NCBI GenBank assembly: GCA_944548615.1
Contig: OX155952.1
Coordinates: forward strand, 41,170,185-41,234,184
Source: Micropterix aruncella
Taxonomy: Eukaryota > Arthropoda > Insecta > Lepidoptera > Micropterigidae
Length of the DNA: 64,000 nucleotides
Direction: 5' to 3'
Under the pieces are notes generated by a model that did not search any database, was not told where the DNA came from, and was given only the letters and a program-made list of their open reading frames with translations. Made by a program: the position numbers and the translations under genes. Shown piece by piece: positions 43,479 to 64,000 of this stretch. Positions within the stretch are counted from its first letter, which is position 1. Every line of letters begins with the position of its first letter.

Positions 43479-43619
43479 CGCCCCAGTCACAAACTTCCGC
43501 TCCAGCTAAATTTCCCACTTCCTTGTTTCTTTATATATACATATAGGTATATATTACACATTTTTTATATTTCATTTTTAACCTTTAATTTACTTGTAGA
43601 TTCAATTTATATCTGCAGA

Positions 43620-46600
43620 ATGGCAACGCTTTGCATCTTGCAATGGAATTGCCGAAGCCTGATACCCAAAAAGCATGAGCTCATCCAACTGCTGCATCAA
43701 CGTGAGGTTGACGTGGCAGCTATCTCTGAATCTTGGCTGTCCCCCTCCAATAACTTTACCATACCAGGTTACACTGTCCTCCGTGATGACCGCCTCGACG
43801 GGAAGGGTGGGACTATCCTTATGTTCAAGAACTCACTTATCCACTCTCCGCTGGCCCTGGCTTCTCCGGGGAACAATGTCCAATTGGCCTCTGGCAGAAT
43901 AAATGAGTGCACATTCCTTTCTCTATATGCTCCCCCCAGGACGATTATTACGGAAAAATGGTGGTCCCGGACCCTCGGAGGTATTTCCGGGCCTGTGTTC
44001 ATTCTTGGAGACCTAAATGCGCATGCCCCACTTTGGGGCTGCTCGCTCTCTGACCGACAGGGAGATGCCCTGATAAATATGATGGATAAACATTCTATGT
44101 GCATCATGAACGACGGCTCACCCACCTTGGTTCCACTTCCATCAGAACGTTCCTCGGCCCCTGATGTCTCGATATGCTCCCCGTGCTTCCAAATAGACAG
44201 TACTTGGCAAGTATTGGACGACCCATTGGGTAGTGACCACTTTCCCATCCTCATTAATACTCACTTCACTCTGATTAATCGAGCCACCATTAGCCGTCGT
44301 GCTCTCTTTAAGTTTAGTAATAAGGAAAAAAACTTCTCGGATTTCTGCGCTCACTTAAACGACGCAGCAACACTCCTCCCCCCACTCGAAAGCACCCCCC
44401 TAGAGGAGTGCTACTCCTCCTTGTCCTCTTGCATATTATCAGCGGCTGAAAAGTTTTTCAAAAAACAAACCCCCAAAATTCCAGTCCGACAATCTCCTCC
44501 ATGGTGGGATGCTGAGTGCAACCAAGCGGTTGGCAGGAGGAAACTCTGCCTCTCTACTTATCTGAGTGATATGAACACTAGCAATCACAACTCATACCAA
44601 ATCGCAGCCAAGGAAACCAGAAAACTCCTCTCAAGTAAAAAAAGGGAAGGTTGGAAAAAATTCTGCTCCAACCTTTCCCCGGATACTCCGAGTTCCACGG
44701 TCTGGGCTATGGTCAAAAGATTCAGGAGAGCATCGAACCTTAACTCCTCCCCCCCAGTACATGGAGAGACACTGGACCAATTTGTTAATTGCCTGGCCCC
44801 CCCCATATTGTCCCGGCAGCGACGAGCTCAACACAGAACCGGAAATCCTCCCTAGTGCGCATCCTTCCTCACATACCGAAATGTCTCCCCCTTCAGCCTG
44901 GTAGAATTAGATGCCGCCCTGAACAAGGCTAGAGATTCAGCCCCAGGCGAGGACCTTATTCCCTACGCATTCATCCCCTCTTGCTGCCCTAACATCACAG
45001 GGTACTACTTAGATCTCCTGAACGGGTTCTTCGATCAAGGCATATCTCCCACTTCCTGGAGGTCCCAAGCGGTCATCGCTATCCCCAAACCCAATTGTGA
45101 TCCGTCCTCCCCCAAAAGTTTCCGCCCTATCGCTCTCTCTTCAACCCTGTGCAAAATTTCAGAGCACATAATCAAAAACAGACTAGAATGGTTCGTGGAA
45201 ACTTCAGCCAAACTAGCAAACTCACAGTTTGGATTCCGTCGTGGATCAGGCACCCTCGACAACCTGGCGATTCTCACCACAGATATAAGACTGGCATTCA
45301 AACGGAAGGAATCGGTAGTTGCGGTCTTCCTGGACGTGCAAGCCGCCTACGATAATGTCCTGCTTCCACTCCTCCAGAGGAGGCTACAGTACTTGGGGGT
45401 CCCGGACAAACTCTCAACATTCATCATCTCAACCCTCAAAGGAAGAAAGATTAACATTATGACCTCTGCAGAACCCATTTCAAGAACCCTTTTCAGGGGC
45501 CTCCCACAGGGCAGTGTGCTCTCCCCCATCCTCTACAACCTCTACACCAGAGGTTTGGAGGAGGTGGTTTTGAGACACTGCAGGTTATTACAATACGCGG
45601 ACGATATTGTGATATATAGTTCCTCACAAAACATACCTACTGCCCTCCGGAAAGTCTCAGAGGCCCTAGAGGATCTGGAGGTATGGCTCAACGACTCCGG
45701 ACTATCAATCTCCCCATCTAAAAGCAATGCTGTAGTTTTCACCCGCAAGAGAACCCCGACACCCTTAAACATCAAATTCAACCACTCAGTCATCCCAATT
45801 AAATCTCATGCCAAATTCTTAGGAGTTACACTAGATGCCAAACTACAATGGACCTCATACATTGACCAAGTGGTCAACAAAGGAGAGAGAGCACTAAACA
45901 TACTCCGAGCAACCAGCGGAGTTTGGTGGGGGTCACACCCTTTCACCACTAAACTTCTGTTCAACGCCCTAGTCCGCTCACAATTAGACTACGCCTCCTT
46001 CATTTGTTACCCTTTAACCAAAAAACTCCAAGACAAACTGAACTCCCTACAATACAAAGGCCTACGATGTGTCATTGGCGCCATGAGAAGCTCCCCAACA
46101 AACGCCCTCCTCGTAGAATCTGGCGAGCCTCCCACTGATCTTCGATGCCAGCTCCTGGCAGACAAGTTTTACATCAAGAGGCTCCAACTGACCAAACACC
46201 CTTTAGTGCCAAAACTAAAGCTCCTATGTGAGCTCTCCCAAGGCTCTCCAAATAGCAAAGTCTCGGCTCTATGTAGGAGCCATCGCAAACTGCATCACTT
46301 TAAAGAGGTTATTCAGAGAGATCACATCCTCCCGGATTTCAGACTTCCTTTCCCTGAAAGGTTTGAGCACCCTACCATATGTTATGACTCAGGAATAACA
46401 AAGACCCCCGCAGGTGAGGATCCCTCGCCACAGAATAATAGCACCTTTGCGAGAATGGTCGCAGACAGGTTCCTCGGCTGGGATCTCCTCTTCACGGATG
46501 GGTCGAAGGCCGAGGCGGGCACGTACGTGGGGGTGGGTATATTTCATTCCAATCTCAACATCTCTCTTAAATTTAGGCTGCCTAACAATGCCTCCATCTA

Positions 46601-47345
46601 CACGGCAGAAAGCGTCGCAGTACTCAAGGCCTTGGAATATATGCGGGTTAAACGGTCTCCCCAAGGAGTCGTATTCACAGACTCGAAAAGCCTATTAGAT
46701 AAGCTTAATTCCCCCTCTATATCGCACCGTCCGACTCACATAGAGAACCTTATTAGATCACAATACCGCCTCATCAGGGAAGCTGGGGGCGAGATAATAT
46801 TGATGTGGATCCCTGGGCACTCCGGAATCTTAGGCAATGAGTACGCTGACAGAATGGCAAACGAGGCACGGTCAGGGGGAGTTCTCCTGAAAATTAAAAT
46901 CCCGGCATCAGACATTTTTCAAGTAATAGAAGAAAAGATGAAAGAAAAGTGGAATAAGACCTGGCTCTCCTCCTGCAGCAACAAGGGCAAACACTACTCC
47001 CAATTTAACCCTACAATTCCCTCTAAACCATGGTACTACAAGAAGCCGTTTAAGCGGAAGGAAATAACATCAATCTGCAGAATGCGAATAGGACACTGCT
47101 CCACCCCCTCTCATCTCTTCCGCATAAACGTGCTGCCCTCCCCCCAGTGCGACTGTGTGGATTGCACATTAGATCACATATTCTTTAACTGTCCCCTTCT
47201 CAACAACTACCCATCATTTATTCCAAACTTAGTAAAATATAAAATCTGCCTTCCAACAAAAATTGACATCCTATTGGCATCGAATTCGATCAAAGTTTAT
47301 AAAAACATTACAAAGTTTATTTCCCTTAATAACGTGTCGATATAA
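43620..47345 (+). CDS. LINE ORF2: APE endonuclease, reverse transcriptase, RNase H (one internal stop)
   Basis: It starts with ATG at 43620. The endonuclease motifs are ILQWNCRSL, ISESWL, GDLNAHAPLWG, and GSDHFPI. The reverse transcriptase spans roughly 44900-45900 with SAPGEDLIPY, FRPIALSSTLCKISE, FLDVQAAYDNV, LPQGSVLSPILYN and the catalytic YADD at 45594-45605. RNase H has TDGSKAE, AESVAVLKALE, TDSKSLL and WIPGHSGILGNEYADRMA. The C-terminus carries a CDCVDCTLDHIFFNC zinc-like motif. The frame is open throughout except for TAG at 44853-44855. Around it the protein reads better one frame over between a C8 run (44797-44804) and a C5 run (about 44886). Two compensating one-base indels therefore explain the stop. 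Without them the protein would be about 1,240 aa. Confidence 0.88.
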
Positions 47346-47694
47346 TTCAAGAGGCAAATTTAACCTTTTTACTAGCCATTTTAAAAACATCCACACCCAT
47401 GTGACATCCTAATTAGAATATCCTGTTTTTTTAATATCCACAATGTGATGTCCACAGGGAAATATCCCCAAAGGACATGTAGTTAGTGCATGGTAGAATT
47501 GAAATATTTCCATTTTATAAGGCATGTAAATGTGAAGTCATTTGTCTGTTCTTGGTCATTGTTCAAGGTGGGGGTTTACTAACCATAGATCCCCCAGTCA
47601 TCGGGAAGCACTAAGAAGAAAGACTGATAAAAAACTGGCACCAATCGCTTGCTGTATAGCGGAATTGCCAAAATAAAAGAAGAAGAAGAAGAAG

Positions 47695-48260
47695 AAGTTT
47701 CTTTACAAAAAGGTAAGAAATAATTATCTGGATAACTTTAAGTGCTCTCTCCACCTCTCTTGTTATACAAGCTTTTTATTAGTTATGATCAAGAACATAG
47801 TTATTCAGCAATACAAATCTAGTCGTGTTTCGTCAGAAGCTCGTTTTGTTTTGGTTTTATTAAAACTTTTGCCGAAAAGCGACACGCGTGCGGTTACTTG
47901 GGACACTGTCCCAATTTACGATACTGTCCCAATTTACCGTACTGTCCCAATTTACGTAACTGTTCCAATTTAGGTTAGGTTATCTCAATTTAAGTTACCC
48001 TTCAGCATGGGCGTAGCCAGGGGGGAGCGAGTTTGGGGGTTCAAACCCCCCGGAATGAAAAAAATGTATGGATACTTTGATTATACGTATATGTATATGT
48101 ACGCATGTGACTTTATGTAGTAGGTACATACCCATTTTTTGTAATATTTAAGTACCTATATAATTATATTCTCCTTCTTTAAAAATGCAAACGGTTAAAT
48201 AAGTTCTACAGCCGAGTAAATGACATTATTGTTTCAGATTGAAGTGATTGTTTTCTTAAA
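47695..48260 (+). promoter_or_regulatory. Pogo leader after the LINE, with GTCCCAATTTA repeats
   Basis: At 47905-47970 CTGTCCCAATTTACG-type units repeat four times (the last as TGTTCCAATTTAGG) and share the GTCCCAA core with the terminal inverted repeats. At 48008-48050 ATGGGCGTAGCCAGGGGGG and its partner CCCCCCGG look like a further small insertion. The segment is the 5' UTR side of the transposase gene. Confidence 0.5.
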
Positions 48261-49670
48261 ATGGAAGGAAGAAAGAAAAAATATCATTTCTTCGATGACA
48301 AAACGTTATTTTTAGCAGCTGAAGCTGTTAAGAGGGGAATGAGTTATAGAAAAGCGGAAGAAAAATTCCAGATACCGAAATCAACAATACAAAGGAAAAT
48401 GAAAAATATTCAACAAAATCGTTATGGCAGACCACCTGTATTTAATGGAACCGAAGAAACGCAACTGTCTCAGTATTTGGGTTTAGCAGCTGAATGGGGT
48501 TTTCCCTTTACTTCTTTTGACGTAAAATGCATTGTCAAACGATTTTTAGACAGGAAAGGTATTGTTGAGCCTAGGTTTAAGAACAATATGCCAGGCAAGA
48601 ACTGGATGAAAGGCTTCATGAAAAGGCAGAGTTCAGATTTGAAAACACGCATGGCTCACAACATTAAGAGAGCTAGGGCAGCTGTAACCCCAGAAATTAT
48701 GGAGTCCTACTTTGCAGAACTTTCGGTGTCCCTCAAGGATGTCCCAATAGAAGGAATCCTAAACTATGATGAGACCAGCATGCAAGACAACCCTGGAAAT
48801 AATAAGGTTATTGTGAGGAGAACGTGTAAGAACCCTGAACGAATTATGGATTTCTCTAAATCAAACTTTAGTGTTATGTTTGCTGGGACAGCAAGTGGCG
48901 TTGCTTTACCCCCTTATGTCGTATATAAAGCTGAGAATCTCTATGACTCATGGATGGAAGGGGGGCCAGCGGGAACCAGATTCAATAAAAGTAAATCTGG
49001 TTGGTTTGAGGGGAGCCTTTTCGAGGATTGGTTTCGATCTGTAGCTTTGCCATACCTGAAAACCCTCGGAGATTTTCGCAAAGCTGTCATAGGTGACAAC
49101 CTTGCTAGTCATACCTCTGTCAATATTTTGGAATTGTGCGTTGAGAATAATATCCAATTTATTCTTTTACCTCCCAATAGTACACATTTGTGCCAACCAT
49201 TGGATTTGGCCTTCTTTAGTCCTTTAAAAACAGTATGGAGACAACAGCTTACTGAATGGAAAATGAAGTACAAAGGCAGTGTTAGGAAAGACCAGTTTCC
49301 TAGGCTTCTAAAGAAGAGCTTGGATGAACTCAAGGAGCGGACTGCTCAAAATTTGATTGCCGGATTCAGAAAGAGCGGAATTTCGCCTCTCAATAAACAT
49401 CAAGTGCTTCAAAACATGCCAAAAATTTCAAGAGCAGAAGACGAAACTGCTTCTGGATCACGCTGGGTACAGTCATTTGAAGATTTTCTGAAGAGTAGGT
49501 ACACGCGAGAAAGAAACTGTTGTAACGGCACGGAAAAAAAAGATCGATGTTTTACCTGGCAAAAGTCTTACCGAAGGAGATATAATCCAACAATTGAAAA
49601 CCAAAGAAACAGAAAATTCAAAAAAAGTAAAAGGAAAAAATACACAAACCAAAGCAAAAGGAGAAGTTAG
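48261..49670 (+). CDS. Pogo-type transposase (HTH-psq, CENPB-type, DDE)
   Basis: A 469-codon frame from ATG. Residues about 12-45 are a Pipsqueak/HTH helix-turn-helix (MSYRKAEEKFQIPKSTIQRK). Residues about 63-118 fit the second CENPB/Tc5-like helical domain (GFPFTSFDVKCIVKRFL, GKNWMKGFMKR). The DDE_1 catalytic triad is visible as D170 in NYDET, D279 in VIGDNLASH and D315 in STHLCQPLDLAFF, giving DD35D spacing. The last about 60 residues (after SFEDFLKSRYTRE) are out of frame with the family. The next frame, open from 49492, continues with TREKETVVTARKKKIDVLPG. One extra base near 49492-49525 therefore splits the natural protein. Product: cut-and-paste transposase acting on the terminal repeats. 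Confidence 0.9.
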   Translation: MEGRKKKYHFFDDKTLFLAAEAVKRGMSYRKAEEKFQIPKSTIQRKMKNIQQNRYGRPPVFNGTEETQLSQYLGLAAEWGFPFTSFDVKCIVKRFLDRKGIVEPRFKNNMPGKNWMKGFMKRQSSDLKTRMAHNIKRARAAVTPEIMESYFAELSVSLKDVPIEGILNYDETSMQDNPGNNKVIVRRTCKNPERIMDFSKSNFSVMFAGTASGVALPPYVVYKAENLYDSWMEGGPAGTRFNKSKSGWFEGSLFEDWFRSVALPYLKTLGDFRKAVIGDNLASHTSVNILELCVENNIQFILLPPNSTHLCQPLDLAFFSPLKTVWRQQLTEWKMKYKGSVRKDQFPRLLKKSLDELKERTAQNLIAGFRKSGISPLNKHQVLQNMPKISRAEDETASGSRWVQSFEDFLKSRYTRERNCCNGTEKKDRCFTWQKSYRRRYNPTIENQRNRKFKKSKRKKYTNQSKRRS

Positions 49671-50451
49671 TGGATCCAAAAGAAATGCAAGTGATAAAGA
49701 AAATAAACGTCCCAAAAATCGAAAGGAAATAAAAAGAAGAGGTCGCAATGACCAGGATATTAATAGTTCTGATGATAATTGTGTTATGTCACTCCATGAT
49801 AGTTCAACATCAATTGGCGAAGAAGATTTTTCAGATGTATCAATCGATGGCATTCACAATGACCCGATTGTCTTTGAAACAATTAATGTACAGGAGATAG
49901 CAGAGAGTGATAATGAAGACACAAACGAGGTAAATAATATTGAAATTGGGAACGAACAGGTGAATAACATTGAAATTGAGAACGAAGAGGTAAATAACAT
50001 TGAAATTGAGAACGAGGAGGTCAATAATATTGAAATTGAAAACGAAGAGGCAAATGATATTGAAACTAAGAATGACGGTGATGAAGATGCTTCAGGATCT
50101 TGCTTGGTTAACTCATTTGAAGAATTTCCGAAGACTTCATGCAAAAAAGAAACTGCTCCTACAGTGATTGATGTTTTACCTGTAAATTACACGGCTAATG
50201 ATGTTGTACTAGTAGAATACGTTTACGACGAAGGAATAAGAAATCAAGCAAAAAAGAAATTTGTGGGTAAAATAATACGTATCAACAGTAAATCTTGTGC
50301 GATCGCGTTCATGAGAAATTATAAAGGTTCTCGAGAGGTTTTCATTTTTCCCGTTAATGAAGATGTGGATGATAATGTACCCTTCAATAAAATTGTTAAG
50401 AAATTGATACCGGTGTCTCAAGTTAGAGGCCGGTACAATTTTATATTTTAA
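49492..50451 (+). CDS. Frameshifted C-terminal extension of the pogo transposase
   Basis: An open frame of 319 codons overlaps the transposase end by about 180 bp in the +1 frame. It begins with RKKKIDVLPGKSLTEGDI, a conserved junction in insect pogo transposases. A Lys-rich region follows and then five copies of a 30-nt unit encoding (E)EVNNIEIENE (49928-50070). It closes with a folded-looking tail, DVVLVEYVYDEG, KKKFVGKII and VRGRYNFIF. The acidic repeat is coding-frame preserving. An ATG exists at 49594, but translation as a separate protein is less likely than a frameshift in one gene. Confidence 0.75.
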   Translation, partial: RVGTREKETVVTARKKKIDVLPGKSLTEGDIIQQLKTKETENSKKVKGKNTQTKAKGEVSGSKRNASDKENKRPKNRKEIKRRGRNDQDINSSDDNCVMSLHDSSTSIGEEDFSDVSIDGIHNDPIVFETINVQEIAESDNEDTNEVNNIEIGNEQVNNIEIENEEVNNIEIENEEVNNIEIENEEANDIETKNDGDEDASGSCLVNSFEEFPKTSCKKETAPTVIDVLPVNYTANDVVLVEYVYDEGIRNQAKKKFVGKIIRINSKSCAIAFMRNYKGSREVFIFPVNEDVDDNVPFNKIVKKLIPVSQVRGRYNFIF

Positions 50452-50937
50452 TACAACAAATTATAAATTTAATTTTTTCTTGTAATTTTTATGTTTAAGT
50501 AAAATTTAAGCAATGTCGATTATTGATAAATACACATAATTCATAATTAATAAGTGTTTCATTGTTCCCCAGTACTTTTAAGGTAAAATCAAATAAAAAG
50601 TTAGCGGACTCTTTTTTTACACTTGTTTGGCATGTTTTTCAACTTAGTATATTTTGTAATAAAGAATACACTTTTTAAAAACTCCTAAACTGTCCCATGT
50701 TTTGTTTGAAGCAACCTATCATGGGATATAAGCTAAAATCAATACTGTCCTAAGTTAGGTGGTTAGTAATCTTACTTGGGACATGAAGTTTTTTTAAAAA
50801 AAAAGAAAAACTATGATTGATATCATATACACCACCGAGGAAATTAAAAGTATAACTACAGACCAATATATGAGCAAGTCCATTGTTATTATATTTTAAT
50901 ATCTAATATCAATATTTTTACTGTAAATGTGAAAACT
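50452..50937. promoter_or_regulatory. Pogo 3' UTR and subterminal region
   Basis: It contains further copies of the TIR core: GTCCCAT (about 50693), GTCCTAAG (about 50744), and GTAATCTTACTTGGGACAT (about 50767). The last matches GTAATCTTACATGGGACGT just inside the left terminus. These are candidate transposase contact sites. Confidence 0.5.
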
Positions 50938-50969
50938 GTCCCAAGTATGGGTCTTCGACTGTATATAGA

Positions 50970-51065
50970 AAAAAATGTAAAAAAAAAATATATGTTTTTT
51001 TTGCAATGTCGGGTGATACAAACTACACGCGGTAAATTCTTTTTATCATATTTATAATGGCAAAC
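50970..51065. repeat. Penelope-tail fragment (single arm)
   Basis: AATGTCGGGTGATACAAACT, ACACGCGGTAAATTC and ATCATATTTATAATGGCAAA match the outer part of the palindromes in degraded form. It directly follows the pogo right end. Confidence 0.55.
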
Positions 51066-51537
51066 AGTTTCGATTTCATATAAGTTCAATTGTAATGACT
51101 AAAAACATTAACTGTAATGTTTAAAAAATGTCCGACAAAGCACAAGCTTTGCTTAGATGAGCGGCATCGGACATTAAACATTTTCTTGCTGTAGTTGCTC
51201 ACTTCTGTTTTAACGTTACCATGTAGGATCTTTTTTTAACAACTTTCTTCTCGATGACAATGATAATATAAAACGTTCTCTTGGCGAATATTGTAGACGT
51301 TATTCACGTCATATGTCAGCAAGACACAGATAGGTAGATCAACGTTTTGATTTTTGGCCCTCGTCACTTCCAAAGAAAAAGCGTTTTTTATTGTAAATTT
51401 CAGGAACTCAGCTTTTTTCTATATGACGAGATCAAAATATATTGCTGATATTGTTGAAACGATAAAAGCATTAACTATTGTTAATCGACTGAGCATTGAT
51501 TTATTATTATGAACTTGTGAGTATGGGTCCCATCAAA
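51066..51537. other. Intergenic sequence, nothing recognised
   Basis: It includes an imperfect dyad at 51127-51186 (AAAATGTCCGACAAAG ... CATCGGACATTAAACATTTT). No gene. Confidence 0.4.
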
Positions 51538-51931
51538 CTTGCAGAAGGCAAATTTGCAGACGGCAATCTTGCAGACGGCATTCTTGCAGGCGGCAGTTTT
51601 GCAGAAGGCAATCTTGCAGAAGGCAGTTTTGCCAATGTCAAAATGACCTAACCTAACCTAACAGAAAAACTTAAAACATTTTTTTTAATGTTTAGTTTGA
51701 TGTATAAAAGTCATCCACTACAAGGATGCCGGTAATTAATGTCACTTCGATTTTAGGGAAAGAAAAACCTAACCTAACCTAACCTAACAGAAAAACTTAA
51801 AAACTGTACTGAAGGTTGCCGCCTGCCAGGTTGCTTCCTGCAAGGTTGCCTCCTGCAAATCTGCCCTCAACAAATTTGGACCTGTCAAAAGTGACATTTG
51901 TGCAAAATTGCCGCATGCAAAACTGGCGCCC
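51538..51931. repeat. Foldback repeat with 15-bp minisatellite arms
   Basis: The left arm (51538-51636) has about six and a half copies of a 15-bp unit, CTTGCAGACGGCAAT. The right arm (51809-51931) has the same unit on the opposite strand, more diverged. The spacer holds two direct copies of (CCTAA)nCAGAAAAACTTAAAA. In one frame each unit reads (L/F)A(D/E/G)G(N/S/I/K), like a pentapeptide-repeat protein, but there is no gene context. Arms made of short tandem repeats are known from foldback (FB/Galileo) transposons. Confidence 0.7.
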
Positions 51932-52178
51932 CCCTTTAAATCGAAGGTATCTGTTTGGTTGTGGAAAATTTCGGTCTGGCAATAACGAAAGTATGTAAAC
52001 TGACAGTTGCGCTGTCTGTCATCGTCGGATGTGAAGGGAAGTGTCGCAGGAACGGCGATTCGATTAATAAATTTCCGTTCCGCATAGTGTTGTTGTCGAT
52101 ATATCTGACACTGCGCGATGATATCGCGATTACAATTCGACTCAATTTAAAAGTTATGACCGCGCCAGCGTCGCCATA
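51932..52178 (+). promoter_or_regulatory. SNX17: SNX17 upstream region and 5' UTR
   Basis: About 250 bp between the foldback repeat and the SNX17 ATG. It is GC-richer than the surroundings and free of transposon fragments, with GACTGCGCGATGATATCGCG-like dyads. No TATA box in a usual place was recognised. Confidence 0.4.
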
Positions 52179-63782
<11,604 letters not shown>

Positions 63783-64000
63783 GTGGGATCATTCATTTAT
63801 TTATTTTTATCGTGTTTTTATTCAATTACACAAAAGATCTTTCATTCAGCAATGAAGATGTATCACTATTTTTTATTGGAAATAGAAACCCCTAATTCAA
63901 TACTGTAGACTCACAGCAAGGTCAGCAATTTTGTTACAATTGTTAAAATTGACAGAGCCGCAATAGCTATTGTTTTTTATGCTTGCAGTAAAGGTTGTTA
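63783..64000. other. SNX17: SNX17 intron 6 (start)
   Basis: It begins with donor GTGGGA after exon 6. The remaining C-terminal exon(s) lie beyond the window. Confidence 0.7.

Larger units (their letters stand above)
41788..47694 (+). mobile_element. Near full-length I-type LINE (gag + endonuclease/RT/RNase H)
   Basis: About 5.9 kb, bounded by a 12-bp perfect target duplication. The order is a 5' UTR, a zinc-knuckle ORF1, an ORF2 with APE endonuclease, reverse transcriptase and RNase H, a 3' UTR and an AAAATAAAA(GAA)n tail at 47670-47694. It lies in sense orientation in the leader of a pogo transposase. An RNase H domain after the RT places it in the I/R1/LOA group. Only homopolymer-length frame breaks (42273, 44797-44804, 44886) prevent full reading, so it is young. 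Both 5' completeness and the perfect TSD support a single recent insertion. Confidence 0.9.
41581..50961 (+). mobile_element. Pogo-family DNA transposon (host of a nested LINE)
   Basis: The termini are perfect 24-bp inverted repeats (41581-41604 and 50938-50961) beginning CAGTCGAAGACCCATACTTG. They are flanked by TA on both sides, the Tc1/mariner/pogo target duplication. The strand is that of the transposase gene (48261-50451). The interval minus the LINE at 41788-47694 is about 3.5 kb, a normal pogo size. Subterminal GTCCCA(A)/TTGGGAC copies occur at both ends and four times just before the gene. Identical inverted repeats suggest recent activity, though a frameshift splits the transposase. 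Confidence 0.9.

Noticed and set aside
49854..50144. Ser/Phe-rich minus-strand frame opposite the acidic repeat
   Set aside because: It is the antisense shadow of the 30-nt coding repeat of the pogo transposase tail.
51538..51636. A pentapeptide-repeat protein gene
   Set aside because: The frame is about 40 codons, has no usable start or splice sites, and forms an inverted pair with 51809-51931. A foldback repeat is the better reading.
51642..51790. Interstitial telomere from (CCTAA)n
   Set aside because: Only three to five units are present, as part of a duplicated spacer motif. Similar short runs occur at 31510 and elsewhere.

Overview
This is a 64 kb piece of an insect nuclear genome. 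It is AT-rich and has spliced genes with GT-AG introns. The repeat set is typical of arthropods: BEL/Pao, Penelope-like, I-type and jockey-like LINEs, LINEs with a restriction-like endonuclease, pogo/Tigger, mariner, hAT, PIF/Harbinger, P-like/THAP and Helitron, plus short (CCTAA)n runs. The species cannot be read from the sequence. There is no operon structure and nothing bacterial.

Two conserved host genes are clear. On the minus strand a complete six-exon gene at 29286-40603 encodes a 392-residue WD-repeat protein that matches PAAF1, a proteasomal ATPase-associated factor. On the plus strand six exons at 52179-63782 encode the first 406 residues of sorting nexin 17 (SNX17; PX plus FERM-like domains), and the gene runs off the right edge. 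The two start codons are about 11.6 kb apart and the genes are transcribed away from each other. The gap between them is filled almost entirely by one nested insertion.

Layout. 1-5760: LINE, PIF/Harbinger, Helitron and hAT relics. 5765-8840: a P-like element carrying a three-exon THAP gene (283 aa) that lacks the central catalytic part of a transposase. 8840-29285: repeat-dominated sequence with Penelope GIY-YIG fragments, a decayed BEL/Pao gag-protease, LINE tails, two families of tandem arrays and several MITEs. 29286-40603: PAAF1, whose three long introns hold LINE, hAT, mariner and MITE fragments. 41505-50961: a MITE half, then a pogo-family transposon with perfect 24-bp inverted repeats, into whose 5' leader a nearly complete I-type LINE has inserted with a 12-bp target duplication. 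51538-51931: a foldback structure whose arms are 15-bp tandem repeats. 52179-end: SNX17, with introns holding Penelope palindromes, a 290-bp TA microsatellite, LINE tails, a 241-bp MITE and a mariner interrupted by a LINE fragment.

The most interesting items are the KP-like THAP/P derivative, the MITE-pogo-LINE nest with almost intact coding capacity, the pentapeptide-like foldback close to the SNX17 start, and at least six Penelope-tail palindromes carrying a motif that resembles a decayed hammerhead ribozyme.
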